Positions 43,545-54,165 of a stretch of DNA of 64,000 nt are shown one piece after another. The stretch covers positions 31,539-95,538 of the forward strand of contig JAMKCH010011872.1 of the NCBI GenBank assembly GCA_023653785.1. Reading direction: 5' to 3'. The notes beneath the pieces were generated by a model. It saw nothing but the letters and a program-made list of their open reading frames with translations, ran no database searches and was not told where the DNA came from. Each line of letters begins with the position of its first letter. The first letter of the stretch is position 1. Made by a program: the position numbers and the translations under genes. Source of the DNA: Ophioderma brevispina (lineage: Eukaryota; Echinodermata; Ophiuroidea; Amphilepidida; Ophiodermatidae).

Positions 43545-44235
43545 GCTTATAGCCCCTGGGCCCTGATGTGTCTTTTGGATATCTCGACCCCATAGGACAA
43601 AGGGCATGGGCTACAGGGGCCAAATGTGAAAATATAAGGACCCCTATCTATAACTCAGAACCACAGACCTCAGGTCCCCATTGTGCAGCCTTATAGCCCT
43701 TGGTCCCCTGAATGTGTTGCCTTTTTTGGGATCAAAATCGATCCCAGGGTCAAAGTTCAGGGGCTACATGGGCCAAACGTTAAAAAAATGATAGGGGCCG
43801 TCCATAACTCAAGAACCAGGACAGCCCTCATGAGAGAGCCCAAACTTGGTAGGCTTATAGCCCTTGAGCCCCTGATGTGACTTTTGGAAATCTCGATCAG
43901 ACAGAGGCCAAGTTCAAGAGCTACAGGGGCCAAATGTTAAAAAATTGTAAGGGCCCGTCCATAAGTCAAGAACAAAAGCAGCCTCAGAGCCCATACTTGA
44001 TGGGCTTATAGCCCCCGAGCCCCTAATGTGCGCTTTGGGTATCTCGTAGTCCATAGAGTCCAAGAGTTTCAAGATATACAGGGGGCCAGATGCTAAAATG
44101 TAGGGGCTGCCCATAAGTCATGAACCACAGGAGCTTCACAGCTCAAACTTGTGGGCTTATTGCTCCCTGGACCCCCAAATGGTATGTTGGGAACCTCTAC
44201 CACAGATATCTAAGGTCCACATGCTCCATGGCACC
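43545..44235. repeat. ~150-bp satellite, ~5 copies
   Basis: Units start at about 43550, 43691, 43857, 44008 and 44158 with ta(t)agccc..gagcccctgatgtg, and share tttgg.tatctcgat, gggctacaggggccaaatgt and ccataactcaagaaccaaag. C+G-richer than its surroundings. Overlapping minus-strand frames are repeat translations. Confidence 0.88.
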
Positions 44236-44425
44236 TGCAAATATACCTGTGTTTGCTAAACACAACTGTGTATCTATAATATTCTGTTAGTCAGGATAGA
44301 TTTTCAGTCTTTCACCTGACTTAGACTTTTTGACTCCCTTCTCTTAAGTACATGTAACAGTACAGAAAATGTTAATTTTGGGGTGTTTTTCTTTACAGCT
44401 TGCTTTCTTTAGGCAGTGTAGCCCC
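44236..44425. other. Spacer between satellite and MITE
   Basis: A+T-rich sequence, nothing recognised. Confidence 0.5.
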
Positions 44426-44792
44426 TTAAAGGCACTATCAGTGATTTGCTAAATCTGAACCTCGAAAAAAAAATAAATAAAAAAAAAACCTCAAGTTTTT
44501 GCCTCTCTGTACACAAGTAATACGTGTCCGAACACACACCCTACAAGTGATTATGACCAAAAGGCAGCCCTATAGACAAATCTATATTTTAAGTCAATAC
44601 GTCCCATATGGACACTTACAACAACACGTAATTGAATGAAGATTCATATCTTTGAATACTGCTGTTTTCCTCCTTTCTTATCAGTTTTTCATTTTGGGAA
44701 AAAACCTTGTGAGACTTATCGTACACTTTAAGCTATTCCTGCAAATTTTAGTATTTTGACTTTTTTGAGCAGATCACTGAAAGTGCCTTTAA
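44426..44792. mobile_element. TTAA-flanked MITE, family epsilon, copy 2
   Basis: TTAAAGGCACTATCAGTGAT at the left; the right end reverse-complements to TTTAAAGGCACTTTCAGTGA. 367 bp, noncoding; collinear with 23026-23400. Confidence 0.82.
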
Positions 44793-47700
44793 AATGCTAA
44801 TGCACTGGTTTCCAAGGAGGACCCTGCAGTTACAATGTGCAAGATAAAATACATAACATAAATCACAACAAAAATCAGGCAGGTTTTATAAAACAATAGT
44901 TTTGAATTGGCCAAGACTCATGTTAAAATTGCATCTACATCTGCCGAATGCTAATTTCCAAATTTTGGTAGCACATGCATGGAAAAAAATTGTTCTAATT
45001 CCTGTGGTTTGTCCATGTAGAATTATAAAGTTTTGTATAAAACCCTTCTGAACTGATAATGTTGAACTGCCAAATGGGTCCGATTATGTGCTCATCAAGG
45101 AAATGTAGATAGGTGCCATTTATTCTGTGGGGGTAGAATTTAAGTGCCATTTATTCTGTGGTAAAATAAAGGTATGTGTGTGGTTTAGAAATATGAACTT
45201 TGCAACTTGATGTAATCTACTCTGCCAGAGTATCAGAAATTGAGAAGTTGGAATCATCATTACCACCTTAATATGTGCTAGTAACTTACGGTCTTAAAAA
45301 ATTATTTTTATTGTGATTTTTTGCTGAATTTTATATCTTGAGGGACCCGGTGTGGCACTTACAACTTACAAGGTTTATTTTCTATGCATTGAACATTTTC
45401 AGACTTCTTGCCCTAACAATGTTTCATAGTGTAAAAAGGTCACATATATCAACTTCCTTAATATACAAACAAGTGGGAGGTGCAAAGCAATATTGGAAGG
45501 TTGAACTTAACAACCAACAAAAATGAACAAACACAAACACACAAAAAATACCAGTTTTTGGTGTTGTACTGTCCAGTCAGCAAGGTTGGGGTCATAAATC
45601 TAATCTAATATTCTAGTATAATCAATTCTCTTCATTACAGCCCTGCCTGTGGGTCCAAGTTCTAACCCCATTGAATTTGTATAGAAAGTACAATTAAAAT
45701 TATGACTGTGGGGAATGTGGGGCGAAGAATGATGAATGTGAAACTTTTACCTTTAGTAATACTATCTATCTGATAAATAATTATGTGTGACTCTCCCAGG
45801 TGGATAACTTCTTTTTAACATATACATCTTGTTTTGTTGTTTTTTAATTTTGTAAGGAAAATGAGACATTCAAAGTATTAGACATGTGTTCTACATGTAT
45901 TTTGAGTGAAATCCTTTGGCATGGGTCGACACATGTATTTTGAGTGGTAAATTCTTAGACATGGGTGCCATTTCGTCACAAATAATTAATACTTTAAAAA
46001 ATTGGTAAGGTAAGTTGGGGCATCAGCCTCACACCCCCTATTACACCACCAATATAGGTTATCCCCATGGCTCAAAGCCCACGATGATAGAACCCCTCCC
46101 CATATGCTCTAAGCCATGATGATAGAACTGACTCTTTCATTTACAGGTTCAACCACCTTGCATTCACCCTACAAGTCAAGTCCAATTGACTTCTATTAAG
46201 TCCCGATTTTTTTTTTTAAAAAGTAGGTCACTATGACAGTCTAGACTAATGTTAGCCATGCGTGGGAACACCTATTGTTTTAGCTAGATAGCCATGGACA
46301 CACCGGCGCTCCCGTTTACAGTCGGGTTTTTAGTGCAAATTTGCCGTTGATGTTCTCAAATTACTAAATTCTCACCAAACAAACATTATCGGCTTGCTAA
46401 CAAGTTTAACGGAGATGTTTTCCCCAGCGTGTTGACGCTTGACATATGTAATTGAACTCTTTGGGTTCGTAAGTGCTTACACGTTGATAGAATAAGCAAT
46501 TACACCACAGTCAGTAGATGTACCTTACATGCTATATTGGTGACTGGATTCCTTGCACAACCAGGCCTTGTAAAAATCCACAAATGATACACCCCAAAAC
46601 AAGTTTATTCATTAACAATGTCTAAGACAATCATTTGAAAATAATACCTGCAACTCAGTTTTAATCTTGAATATTTTGATTTTGTGCCATGAAAAATGCT
46701 TTTTGTGTATCAAATTGAATACCAAAAAAATAGGGACAGTTGTCCCAAATCAATTTGGTTATGAGCCTCCTAAGTGGGAGATCCTACATAAGACCCCCTC
46801 CCCTGTCTCATGTCAAAAGCTACCAAGTTACAAACTTGATCCATCACTGCATTAAAAGCTAAACACATTTTCAAAGGTATACCACAAGTAGGACACATAC
46901 ACAGCACACACGCACACACTGACCATGGGGCACACACACACATGAATCGTGCTGCCATAAAGGTCTTCAGATTTCATCAGCTTCAAGAAACTAAACAAAC
47001 CCTCCCCCCATGCCTATACAGAGTCGCGCTGAAAAAGGAGCTGGGGAAAAGTTTTAGATCAATAACCTTAGGTGAAATAGGAAGAGGCATTTTAATCGCT
47101 CCACGTAATCACTTCGTGCCTAAACAATAAGAAAGTTGACTTGAAAGGAAAAGGGCAAAGTACAAAAACTAATTTTGTTACTGTACTTTCTGAATTGAAC
47201 TTCGTGCAGTTTTAATACGCTCGATTTATAAATCATGCAATCACGTAAGGGAATTGTACTTAGGAATAACGGTTTTCCTGTGGTCACTGCGAAAACGCAT
47301 CTTTTAGTGTTTAAACGTGTTAAGTATTTGAATTGCAAGTGTTGGCTTAGAATGAAGGAATTAAAATGATATTTAGAATTACGCGTAAGCATGAAAAAAA
47401 AAAAATTTTTTTCCTAACACATTGTTACAGTATGGTACCAATGGCAACACCAACACTTACTTGCCTTCAATCCTCTGATTCCGATGCCCACTGATGGCCA
47501 CTGACTTTGTATTAGTTTAGGTAACGTATGAAAGTAATGAGAGGCCCCGTATCACCTGTGTGGAAGCGCAAAAAACCATGGGTACCATATTCGGATTCAT
47601 GAGGGCCACCTGCTATTACATGTAGTATTTCACATTTTAATGTACGTTACTTTTACGTGACCCTCTATGTTTTGACGACTGCACCGTCGTATTGACCGTA

Positions 47701-48740
47701 AGCACACGAATTAAGAACAGACGGACTAGGAGTGCTGCCCAAAGTTTAAATGCTGTGCGCCCCTCATAAACAGTTCTCACCCGACGAAAAAAGTACAGTT
47801 GTCCCTTTCAAGCCGCGAAAAAAACTCGGAGTATAAATTATGGAAGCTATTTTTTGCATTTCCCGGGGAAAATTTTTTTTTTTTTTTTTTTTCAAACACC
47901 AAGAACAGGAAAATTCCCCGTAGATAAATGCATTTTCCAGCAGTTCACATTTACAATTTTTGGGAACATCACAGGATAAGATAACATTGGCAAGAACAGG
48001 GAGAAGGTCTTATCTCATCTGAATATAGGATTAACACATTTTCAGAACTAGCTAAGTAGGGGTGTTGAAGAAGGGATGAGGCTCACCTGTATGTAGAGTC
48101 TACCTTTTGGCTTTCAAGAAAATTAAACGAAAACAAACTGTATACTTTTAAAGGTTTTCTATTGTCTCAATTGCCTTGGCTCAACTTAGATGTTTCAGAG
48201 TTACCAGCACTGTAGAGGTTATCGAATGATGAAACCTTAGTACATGTAATATTATCCACGTCTTGAATAAAATATAACAGATCTTTCAGTCTCATCTTTC
48301 TGTGCTGCTCCCTACCATATTATTCTTTATTTAATCATTAAAATACATTTAAAATTACAAGTATGTACAGGACACGCTGTAGGCCTGCATTAGCAAGCCA
48401 AAATGCAGTCAGGATGAAAGATAAAACAAAAACAGAGACATGTGACATTAACCAAGAAAACTACATTAACCGTTTTATTTAAGAGAATCCAAGAACCAAT
48501 GCAAAGTTTCTGAGCCCAAGGTAGAGAAAATGTGAGTTGTGCAGATTCCACTTACTGTACAAGTTTTCAACTCATCAAAATGACATGGAAATGTTTAGAT
48601 TATCTATGTTTTATCATTTTCTGACACCAAGTCCGGGTCCTTTCCCCAAACTTGTGCATAACCCTACGTGTATACCAACCCACGCGTAGTAATTTGTTCC
48701 TACATACGTTTCAATACTATACATTTTGGTTTGGCCAATT
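44793..48740. other. Intergenic stretch, nothing recognised
   Basis: A+T-rich DNA. Local features are (CA)n-like sequence at about 46885-46943, a run of 20 T at about 47873-47892, and a short direct repeat aagtgccatttattctgtgg near 45111-45160. No protein-like frame. Confidence 0.5.
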
Positions 48741-49065
48741 GGTCCACTCGGCAGTGGCGCGCCAGACCTCTTTTTCTGGGGGGCAACGTGAATTTTGGGG
48801 GAACAAAAATGAAATTCGCGCCGGGGGGTGGGAAAATATCAATATTTGGAGATTTTTAACAATTTTGGCCCAAAATTGCTGATTTTCCCCCCAACTTTGG
48901 TGATTTTTGGCCCCATATCGCCAATTTTGCCCAAAATCCCTCATTTTTCCTTTCACCAGAGGGGCAAACTAGGGGGTAAAGAAAAAGCACATACATTTAC
49001 GACTGAGTTTTTTCGGGAACGGACCCCTGGCTCCCCAAACCTCTCAAAAGTCAGCTCTTTTTGAA
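48741..49065. repeat. Low-complexity interspersed repeat (ccaattttgg/ccaaaat phrases)
   Basis: Starts near cagtggcgcgccagacctct. It contains tandem-like variants of ttttggcccaaaattgctga, gattttt and cccatatcgcc, and ends near cccctggctcccc. Similar base composition and phrases occur at 53930-54165. Probably a short noncoding transposable element. Confidence 0.45.
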
Positions 49066-49214
49066 GACTTGGGAATCATTTTCAAGAATTTCATCAAAAT
49101 TTCCATTTCAAGGCAGAGGTTACTATAATAAAATCACAAAAGAGAGGTAAGTCTCACAAGGGAGAATGCCTTGTCCCCCCCTTGGGATATTGTCAAAAAC
49201 TCTGTTAGTGTGTC
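49066..49214. other. Short spacer
   Basis: Nothing recognised. Confidence 0.4.
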
Positions 49215-49880
49215 CAGGGGCCTGACACGCCTGTCGTCCCTTTGCTCCTTTACCCTACAATATGGCTATGGCAAAATACGAAAGTTCGTGCATACCACGA
49301 ATTTATGGTCCCTCCTGTATAAATTAACCTCATGGTATAGAGTTACTTGTTCGCGGTTTGTACCATGGCAGTAACGAACTTCGCATTTCAAAACTTGGCT
49401 ATCCGATTAAGGGTTTGTACACTGAAATGTTTCTAATGTTAAGTAGTTGGTTTCAAAGGTCTTTTCAGTTTTTCAAGGTAAAAATTTTGTATGTTTAGGA
49501 TCAAATTGAGCTCCTTAATGTCTTTATATTTATTTAATCTGTTTTATTAATCGATTATTTTTGCGCTACAGCCCTTGTATCTACACAGTCGGGTCCCTTC
49601 AATGAAATCTCCGGAAATAGTGTACTTCCATCTATTTGTTTTTGTTTTACTTCACCGTATACTATAGAAATTCAGAAATTACACTTTCATAACAAACACC
49701 ATTTCGTTTTTAGTCCAATATCTACAAATTAACCGCCTATGTATTGTTATCCCCGAGTTTTACCTGGAGTTTTTTTAGTGCTGTGTCCCACCCCCCTTAA
49801 AATCTAACCGAAGTCGTTATAGCGCCCCCTGTAAACCAGGTCCAGGACCACCGTTCGTCCAAGTGTCATCTCCTAGTGAT
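49215..49880. repeat. 0.7-kb interspersed repeat, copy 2
   Basis: Collinear with 39345-40060 (see that entry for shared phrases). It ends about 100 bp before the LINE remnant that begins near 49975. Confidence 0.85.
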
Positions 49881-50099
49881 CAACTGCTCACCTCAGAAAA
49901 CTTCGCCAACGATGCGAAAGCCAGGGTTACTTGATCTAATTAGGAAATGTTTAGTTTAATTTACTCACTATTTGGTATCCCTACAGCTGCACTTAACTCG
50001 TACTGAATTAGTCCACAGCTCTCTATCTAAACGGCCCAAGAGCATCCGATATGCTTTTCCCAGTAGCGCCAATGCCCCGCCCGTCATCAGGTCGGGGAC

Positions 50100-51390
50100 G
50101 TCAGACGGATCCCGCTGGATGTCTCGAGCAATCACATCATGTTTCCAAAGGGCTAACGACCCCCGTCCCGTCATGGCACTTCCAACACGCGACGTCCGAG
50201 ACACCCGGTCAACCGCACGACGACAGCGAACCTGTCAAATCGCTCAAATCTGCTTTTGCCAACAAAGACGAAACCTGAGGGACATCTCCACACATCCGTG
50301 CCCCGGCCCCGCCCCACGCTAGGACATGCCCTGCCCTCGCACAAGAAGCCCTGGCGCAGGTGGGCCCATCCAGCCATCCCGCGCTCCCCCCCCACGGCCC
50401 CAGTCCCAGACCCGACACAACATGATACTCCCTACACATGCTCCCAAAGATTCCATCCTGGCCAACGAGACACCAGACTGCCACAAGTGGCTCAGCCGCA
50501 TTGCAGGCATTCCAAGCCCGTCCCCTGCGTGACAGGAAGTCCCCCCCGCCGTCGGCCCATGGGACCACAAACCGAAGGCCCGCACTCCCCGATCCGGCAC
50601 CATCTCCCGCCGCGCAGACAGGCCGACGACCGTCTTCCTCACCGAATTCCACCATTCATCCTCCTTGGCATCCAGATGTAGGCCAACCTCGTCCCGCAAG
50701 ACCTCCCAAGCGATGTTAGTAGATCCCTGTGCACCACACATCAGACCAGCCGCCAGAGCCAGACAACCCGCGCAGCCAAGGCCCGCGATACCTGACCCAG
50801 TGACGCCCGGCCACTCCCGGGCCCTACGGGAGTCCCCCCGGCGTCCACGACGTCAAGACGCTGTCTGAGTACTGTAACCACCACTACCACAAGAGATAGG
50901 GAGCAAGAGTATCTCCCTGGAGGACCCCCAGCAGTTGTCAGGACTCCCTTGTTGGGCCCATCCACGGCCTGCACAAAGCCACATGGGTTATCACACATGA
51001 CGGCAATCGCCCCGACAGCCCCACCCGGGACACCGTAGCCGGCGAGAACATGTCCAGGATTACATCCCTGTTAACACTGTAAAGCCTTGGAAAAATCTAC
51101 GAACACAATTTGAAGCTTTTCGCTTGGAACTTCTCAACTGTTCTATGATCCTTCTGAGGGCAAGCATCGGAGGTAGTGTTGATCTGCCTTTGCGAAAACC
51201 GCTCCGGTTCCGTCTGAGAATGGGATCCATGCGAGGAGTCGATTCCCGTCGAGCAGCATGGAGCTGTAGATCCCAGAGGCCAGTGGCGACATGTAATTTC
51301 CTCTGCAGCCCTGGGGCCGCGGATGCCTCCCCTCCCCGCAGAGGAACTCCGAATGACTTCGAAAAGGCAGCTGGCCTGTCTCCCACGTAG
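50100..51390 (-). pseudogene. LINE reverse transcriptase region, inactivated
   Basis: Motifs in order along the minus strand: RRNRSGFRKGRST with LALRRIIEQLRS (51165-51235), GVLQGDTLAPYL (50895-50935), the position of the catalytic YADD (50764-50775), and a C-terminal region where copy 1 reads DNRDIWR. At the YADD position the copy 1 codons TAC GCA GAT GAC are changed so that the tyrosine and catalytic aspartates are lost; most of the changes are A-to-G on this strand. Frameshifts also occur. It cannot encode active reverse transcriptase. Confidence 0.8.
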
Positions 51391-52429
51391 GTGCTATTAC
51401 AAAACTCTAACAGCTGATCATGAATAGGGGACCCCCCCAGACCACTGCAGTGGGGGGGGGGGACGCCGTCGGAACCAGGCGTCTTGCGTTCCCCAGTCTC
51501 CCCAGGCCGATCCTAACCCCTCCACAGCGAAAGTCCGCCTGGATGGGAAGGGTGTCTGCCATCTTGTGATTGAGGAAAGTTTCATTAAGGTTAGTGTTAT
51601 TCTGACCTGGGTTTGCCAAGTAGAACGAAATTCTGGAAACCATGTGTCAGTCTCTCTTCAGTTGTTTCACCTTTGATTCTTATAGGTGGGGTCGCCTTCT
51701 TATCGGTCAGCCTCCCCCTCAGGCCTCCCAGGAAGCACATGCTTGTTTTAATATGTAGGGCTCAAGTGCTTCAGCCTTGGACTTACATGCTCCTCAAGCA
51801 CCACCTTGTAAGCATCATCATGCGCCTTAGCAGCATCAAGGTCTGCTGGAGCTTCTGGTGGATTTAGTACGGTGCTTCTTGGCTGCAGACTTCATTTTTC
51901 TCTGGCTTTGCTGACTTTGTTATTTGAGGCAAAGGCAGTAGTCTTCTCCTTTCTTCTAGGTAGCATCTCAATGCAATTCTTTGTTGGTGAAGTGAGGACA
52001 TTATTACTGCGCTGGAGTCTTGTCTTCAAGCTCATAAACAAGAGTGTTGAACCTGTTATGTCCCGCTACAGTATACTGCTCCCAAAGCTTTGTATCCCCC
52101 ACAACCTTCCTCCAGTCTATTGTTTTCCTGGGATCTCTGGGAGGTGGTTACTCTGACGATAACTTATCGGGGCTCCGAAGAGACAATTCTGTGATCAGAC
52201 TTAACAGCTTCAAAAGTGTTGTAGGCTCTTGAGTTCTATAATGCTGTTAATCCACTTCTTTCTGAACAGAATATAGTCCAGTTGAACAAGTTCTCCATTT
52301 GGGCGCGTGTGTCCACAGTCTACCTGAATGATTTTGGAATTTGGTATTAGTGGGAACAAGGTTAAATTGTTCCATGAAGTCGTTCATGTACATTCCCATT
52401 TCTGTTAGACTCGTTGTTGCAAGTGATAC

Positions 52430-52990
52430 AGCGCGGCGTCAGGCCCAAGCTAGCGTTGTATCTCCCGGGATGTACAGAAGATTATGGGGCTGGAACTGTA
52501 CTGGTGGCATTGGAAAGTTCATGGTAAAGTGGAGAGACAGTTTCTTCTGGATACTCGTTGTGGGGGCTGTAACAGCAAATGACTGGTTGTTTCAGGATTG
52601 CCGTCAGTGTAAGCTTCAAGATGCGGCTCATTAAAGTTGACAAGGCTGGCACATGACCTGAGGACATTGGTGATAAGAAACCCCACAACCTCCTGTAGCT
52701 GCATTCTCTTGTTCTTCCATGCAGAGACTGTAATAAGTGCATAGTCATGGATATTCTCCTGCAGTAGAGGTTCACTGTGCACCAATGCGGTGTTCTTGTA
52801 TGCAGATGAAATCGATATCATACAGTTGTGCTTAATGTATGAGTTCTTTCTTTCCTTCTTGGCTGTTGTTACAAAGAAAGTGATCTGGACATTAATGTGC
52901 TTAATGATGAAAGCATTTTTTTGCGTCTAACAAAGTTGGGGTTCCCTGCATCTTTTGTCAATATCAGGGTTGGGGGGGGCCGTCCAGTAG
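52430..52990 (-). pseudogene. LINE AP-like endonuclease region
   Basis: In two overlapping frames the minus strand reads YDIDFICIQEHRI (the catalytic-Glu motif QEHR), then VHSEPLLQENIHDY, LITVSAWKN, GVGFLITN, LRSCASLVNFNE, ILKLTLT, VICCYSPHNEYPEETVSP and PGDT. These correspond to the strands and loops of the exonuclease-endonuclease-phosphatase fold carried by CR1/L2/Jockey-type LINEs. Frameshifts near 52640 and elsewhere break it. It does not show the T-poor composition of the RT half. Confidence 0.8.
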
Positions 52991-53010
52991 GCTTTAGGAC
53001 CAACCCCGCA

Positions 53011-53925
53011 TGATGCAATTGGTATAGACCAATGTTGCCTCAGAAGGCACAGACTTTAAATCAGGGCTTTAACCCTGGGTGCTAGTTTTTGGAACTATTC
53101 ATCTTGTCAATTAGCTAACTATTGTCTCTATCTGCTTTTCTGGTTAAAGAAAGTCTCCCATGTACAACCGAAAGGCACTAGAAATTTTCGTCGACTGACC
53201 TGCTGGAGTGTCAGAAAAGGTTTAGCAAAGGTCCTAGGTTAGACGTTGGCATGAACGATTCAGCGTAGAATGCATGTACTCTTGTACGTGCGTAGTAGCA
53301 TCTTTGTAAGAGTGATTAATATTCCGTTCGCACAGCAAGACCATATTTAGGAGCTTTTAGTGTCACCGGAGCGATTTTTATATTCGTTTGGATTTTGACC
53401 CGACAGAGTAAAAAATCTGTGATTAGGGTGAGTATTCGGACTCATATATTCTCATAGGTATTTATAATTCGTTTCGAGGGCCAAATACTTACTCAATATA
53501 GGGTAATGGCTGCAGAAAAAAATTCCTGCAGCCTATTTCTTTGTACGGTAATGAAATTAAGAAAGCATGTGAATACCTTTTTCCCCAGACCGTCGCGCTG
53601 CGCGCTCGAGGGCTGGTTCTGAACGGACTATGTCTCTCCTATTTTTATCCTCCTTGTGTGTCCCAATGTACAAGGAGAACGCAAAATATGATTGCCACCT
53701 CAAGTCCCATGTTCCATTTTCTTTCCTATCTAAAAAAATGCTAATTTTTTTAATTTTTAATAAAATTTTACTTTTTTTATTTTTAGTATTTTTTGTGAAG
53801 CCTTTTTTTAATTTAGGCCTACATATTTAAAATGTACAGCTTACCCCATTCCACCTTAGGCTCAGAACTTTAATTGCACACCCCTCGTATTATAAGCAGC
53901 CAAACTAGAGTCAAAACCAGTGAAA
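53011..53925. other. Intergenic stretch, nothing recognised
   Basis: A+T-rich at its right end (ttttaatttttaataaaat near 53745). No gene. Confidence 0.5.
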
Positions 53926-54165
53926 GCGCGGAGGAGCATGGGTGAATTTCCCCCCTCCCCCCAATTTTAAAACAAATCCCCCCCCCCCAAGTTTTTTTCT
54001 GGCCTCCCCCAGTTTTCCCCCTGGCCAAAAGAAAAAGTCCAGATTTTGGGAAAAAATCAGTGTTTTGGGCCAATTTTTTTTTATATTCCCCCATAATTTC
54101 ACTTCTGCCCCCTCCAAATTCACTCCCCCCCCCCAATTCCCCAAAGAAAATAGATCTTGCCCACC
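53926..54165. repeat. C-run-rich low-complexity repeat
   Basis: Alternating C runs of 6-11 and aattttaaaac / aagttttttt phrases; the minus strand is G-rich. Glycine-rich open frames are by-products. Compositionally similar to 48741-49065. Confidence 0.5.

Larger units (their letters stand above)
49975..53010 (-). mobile_element. LINE copy 2, longer non-LTR retrotransposon with A-to-G-enriched RT half
   Basis: Read on the minus strand from about 53010 to 49975: an AP-endonuclease-like region (52990-52430), a linker (52430-51600), RT motifs (51390-50700) and a C-terminal tail. From about 51540 to 50050 it aligns with the LINE at 20795-22330, but the plus strand is strongly depleted in T and enriched in C relative to that copy. 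In two clean blocks of about 90 aligned bases I count 16 T-to-C and 2 T-to-G differences and no C-to-T. The long open frames seen on both strands at 50.2-50.9 kb are by-products of the altered base composition, not genes. Confidence 0.85.

Noticed and set aside
43296..43623. Two overlapping minus-strand open frames.
   Set aside because: They overlap the beginning of the 150-bp satellite and show no family resemblance.
50171..50741. Long overlapping open frames (74-148 codons) on both strands.
   Set aside because: They lie in the T-depleted LINE RT region. Stop codons are scarce because of the base composition, and alignment to the LINE at 20.8-22.3 kb explains the sequence.
50050..51540. Cytosine-deaminase (APOBEC) or RIP-type mutation as the cause of the biased changes.
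   Set aside because: Those give C-to-T/G-to-A; the observed direction is the opposite, judged by conserved RT residues kept in the other copy.
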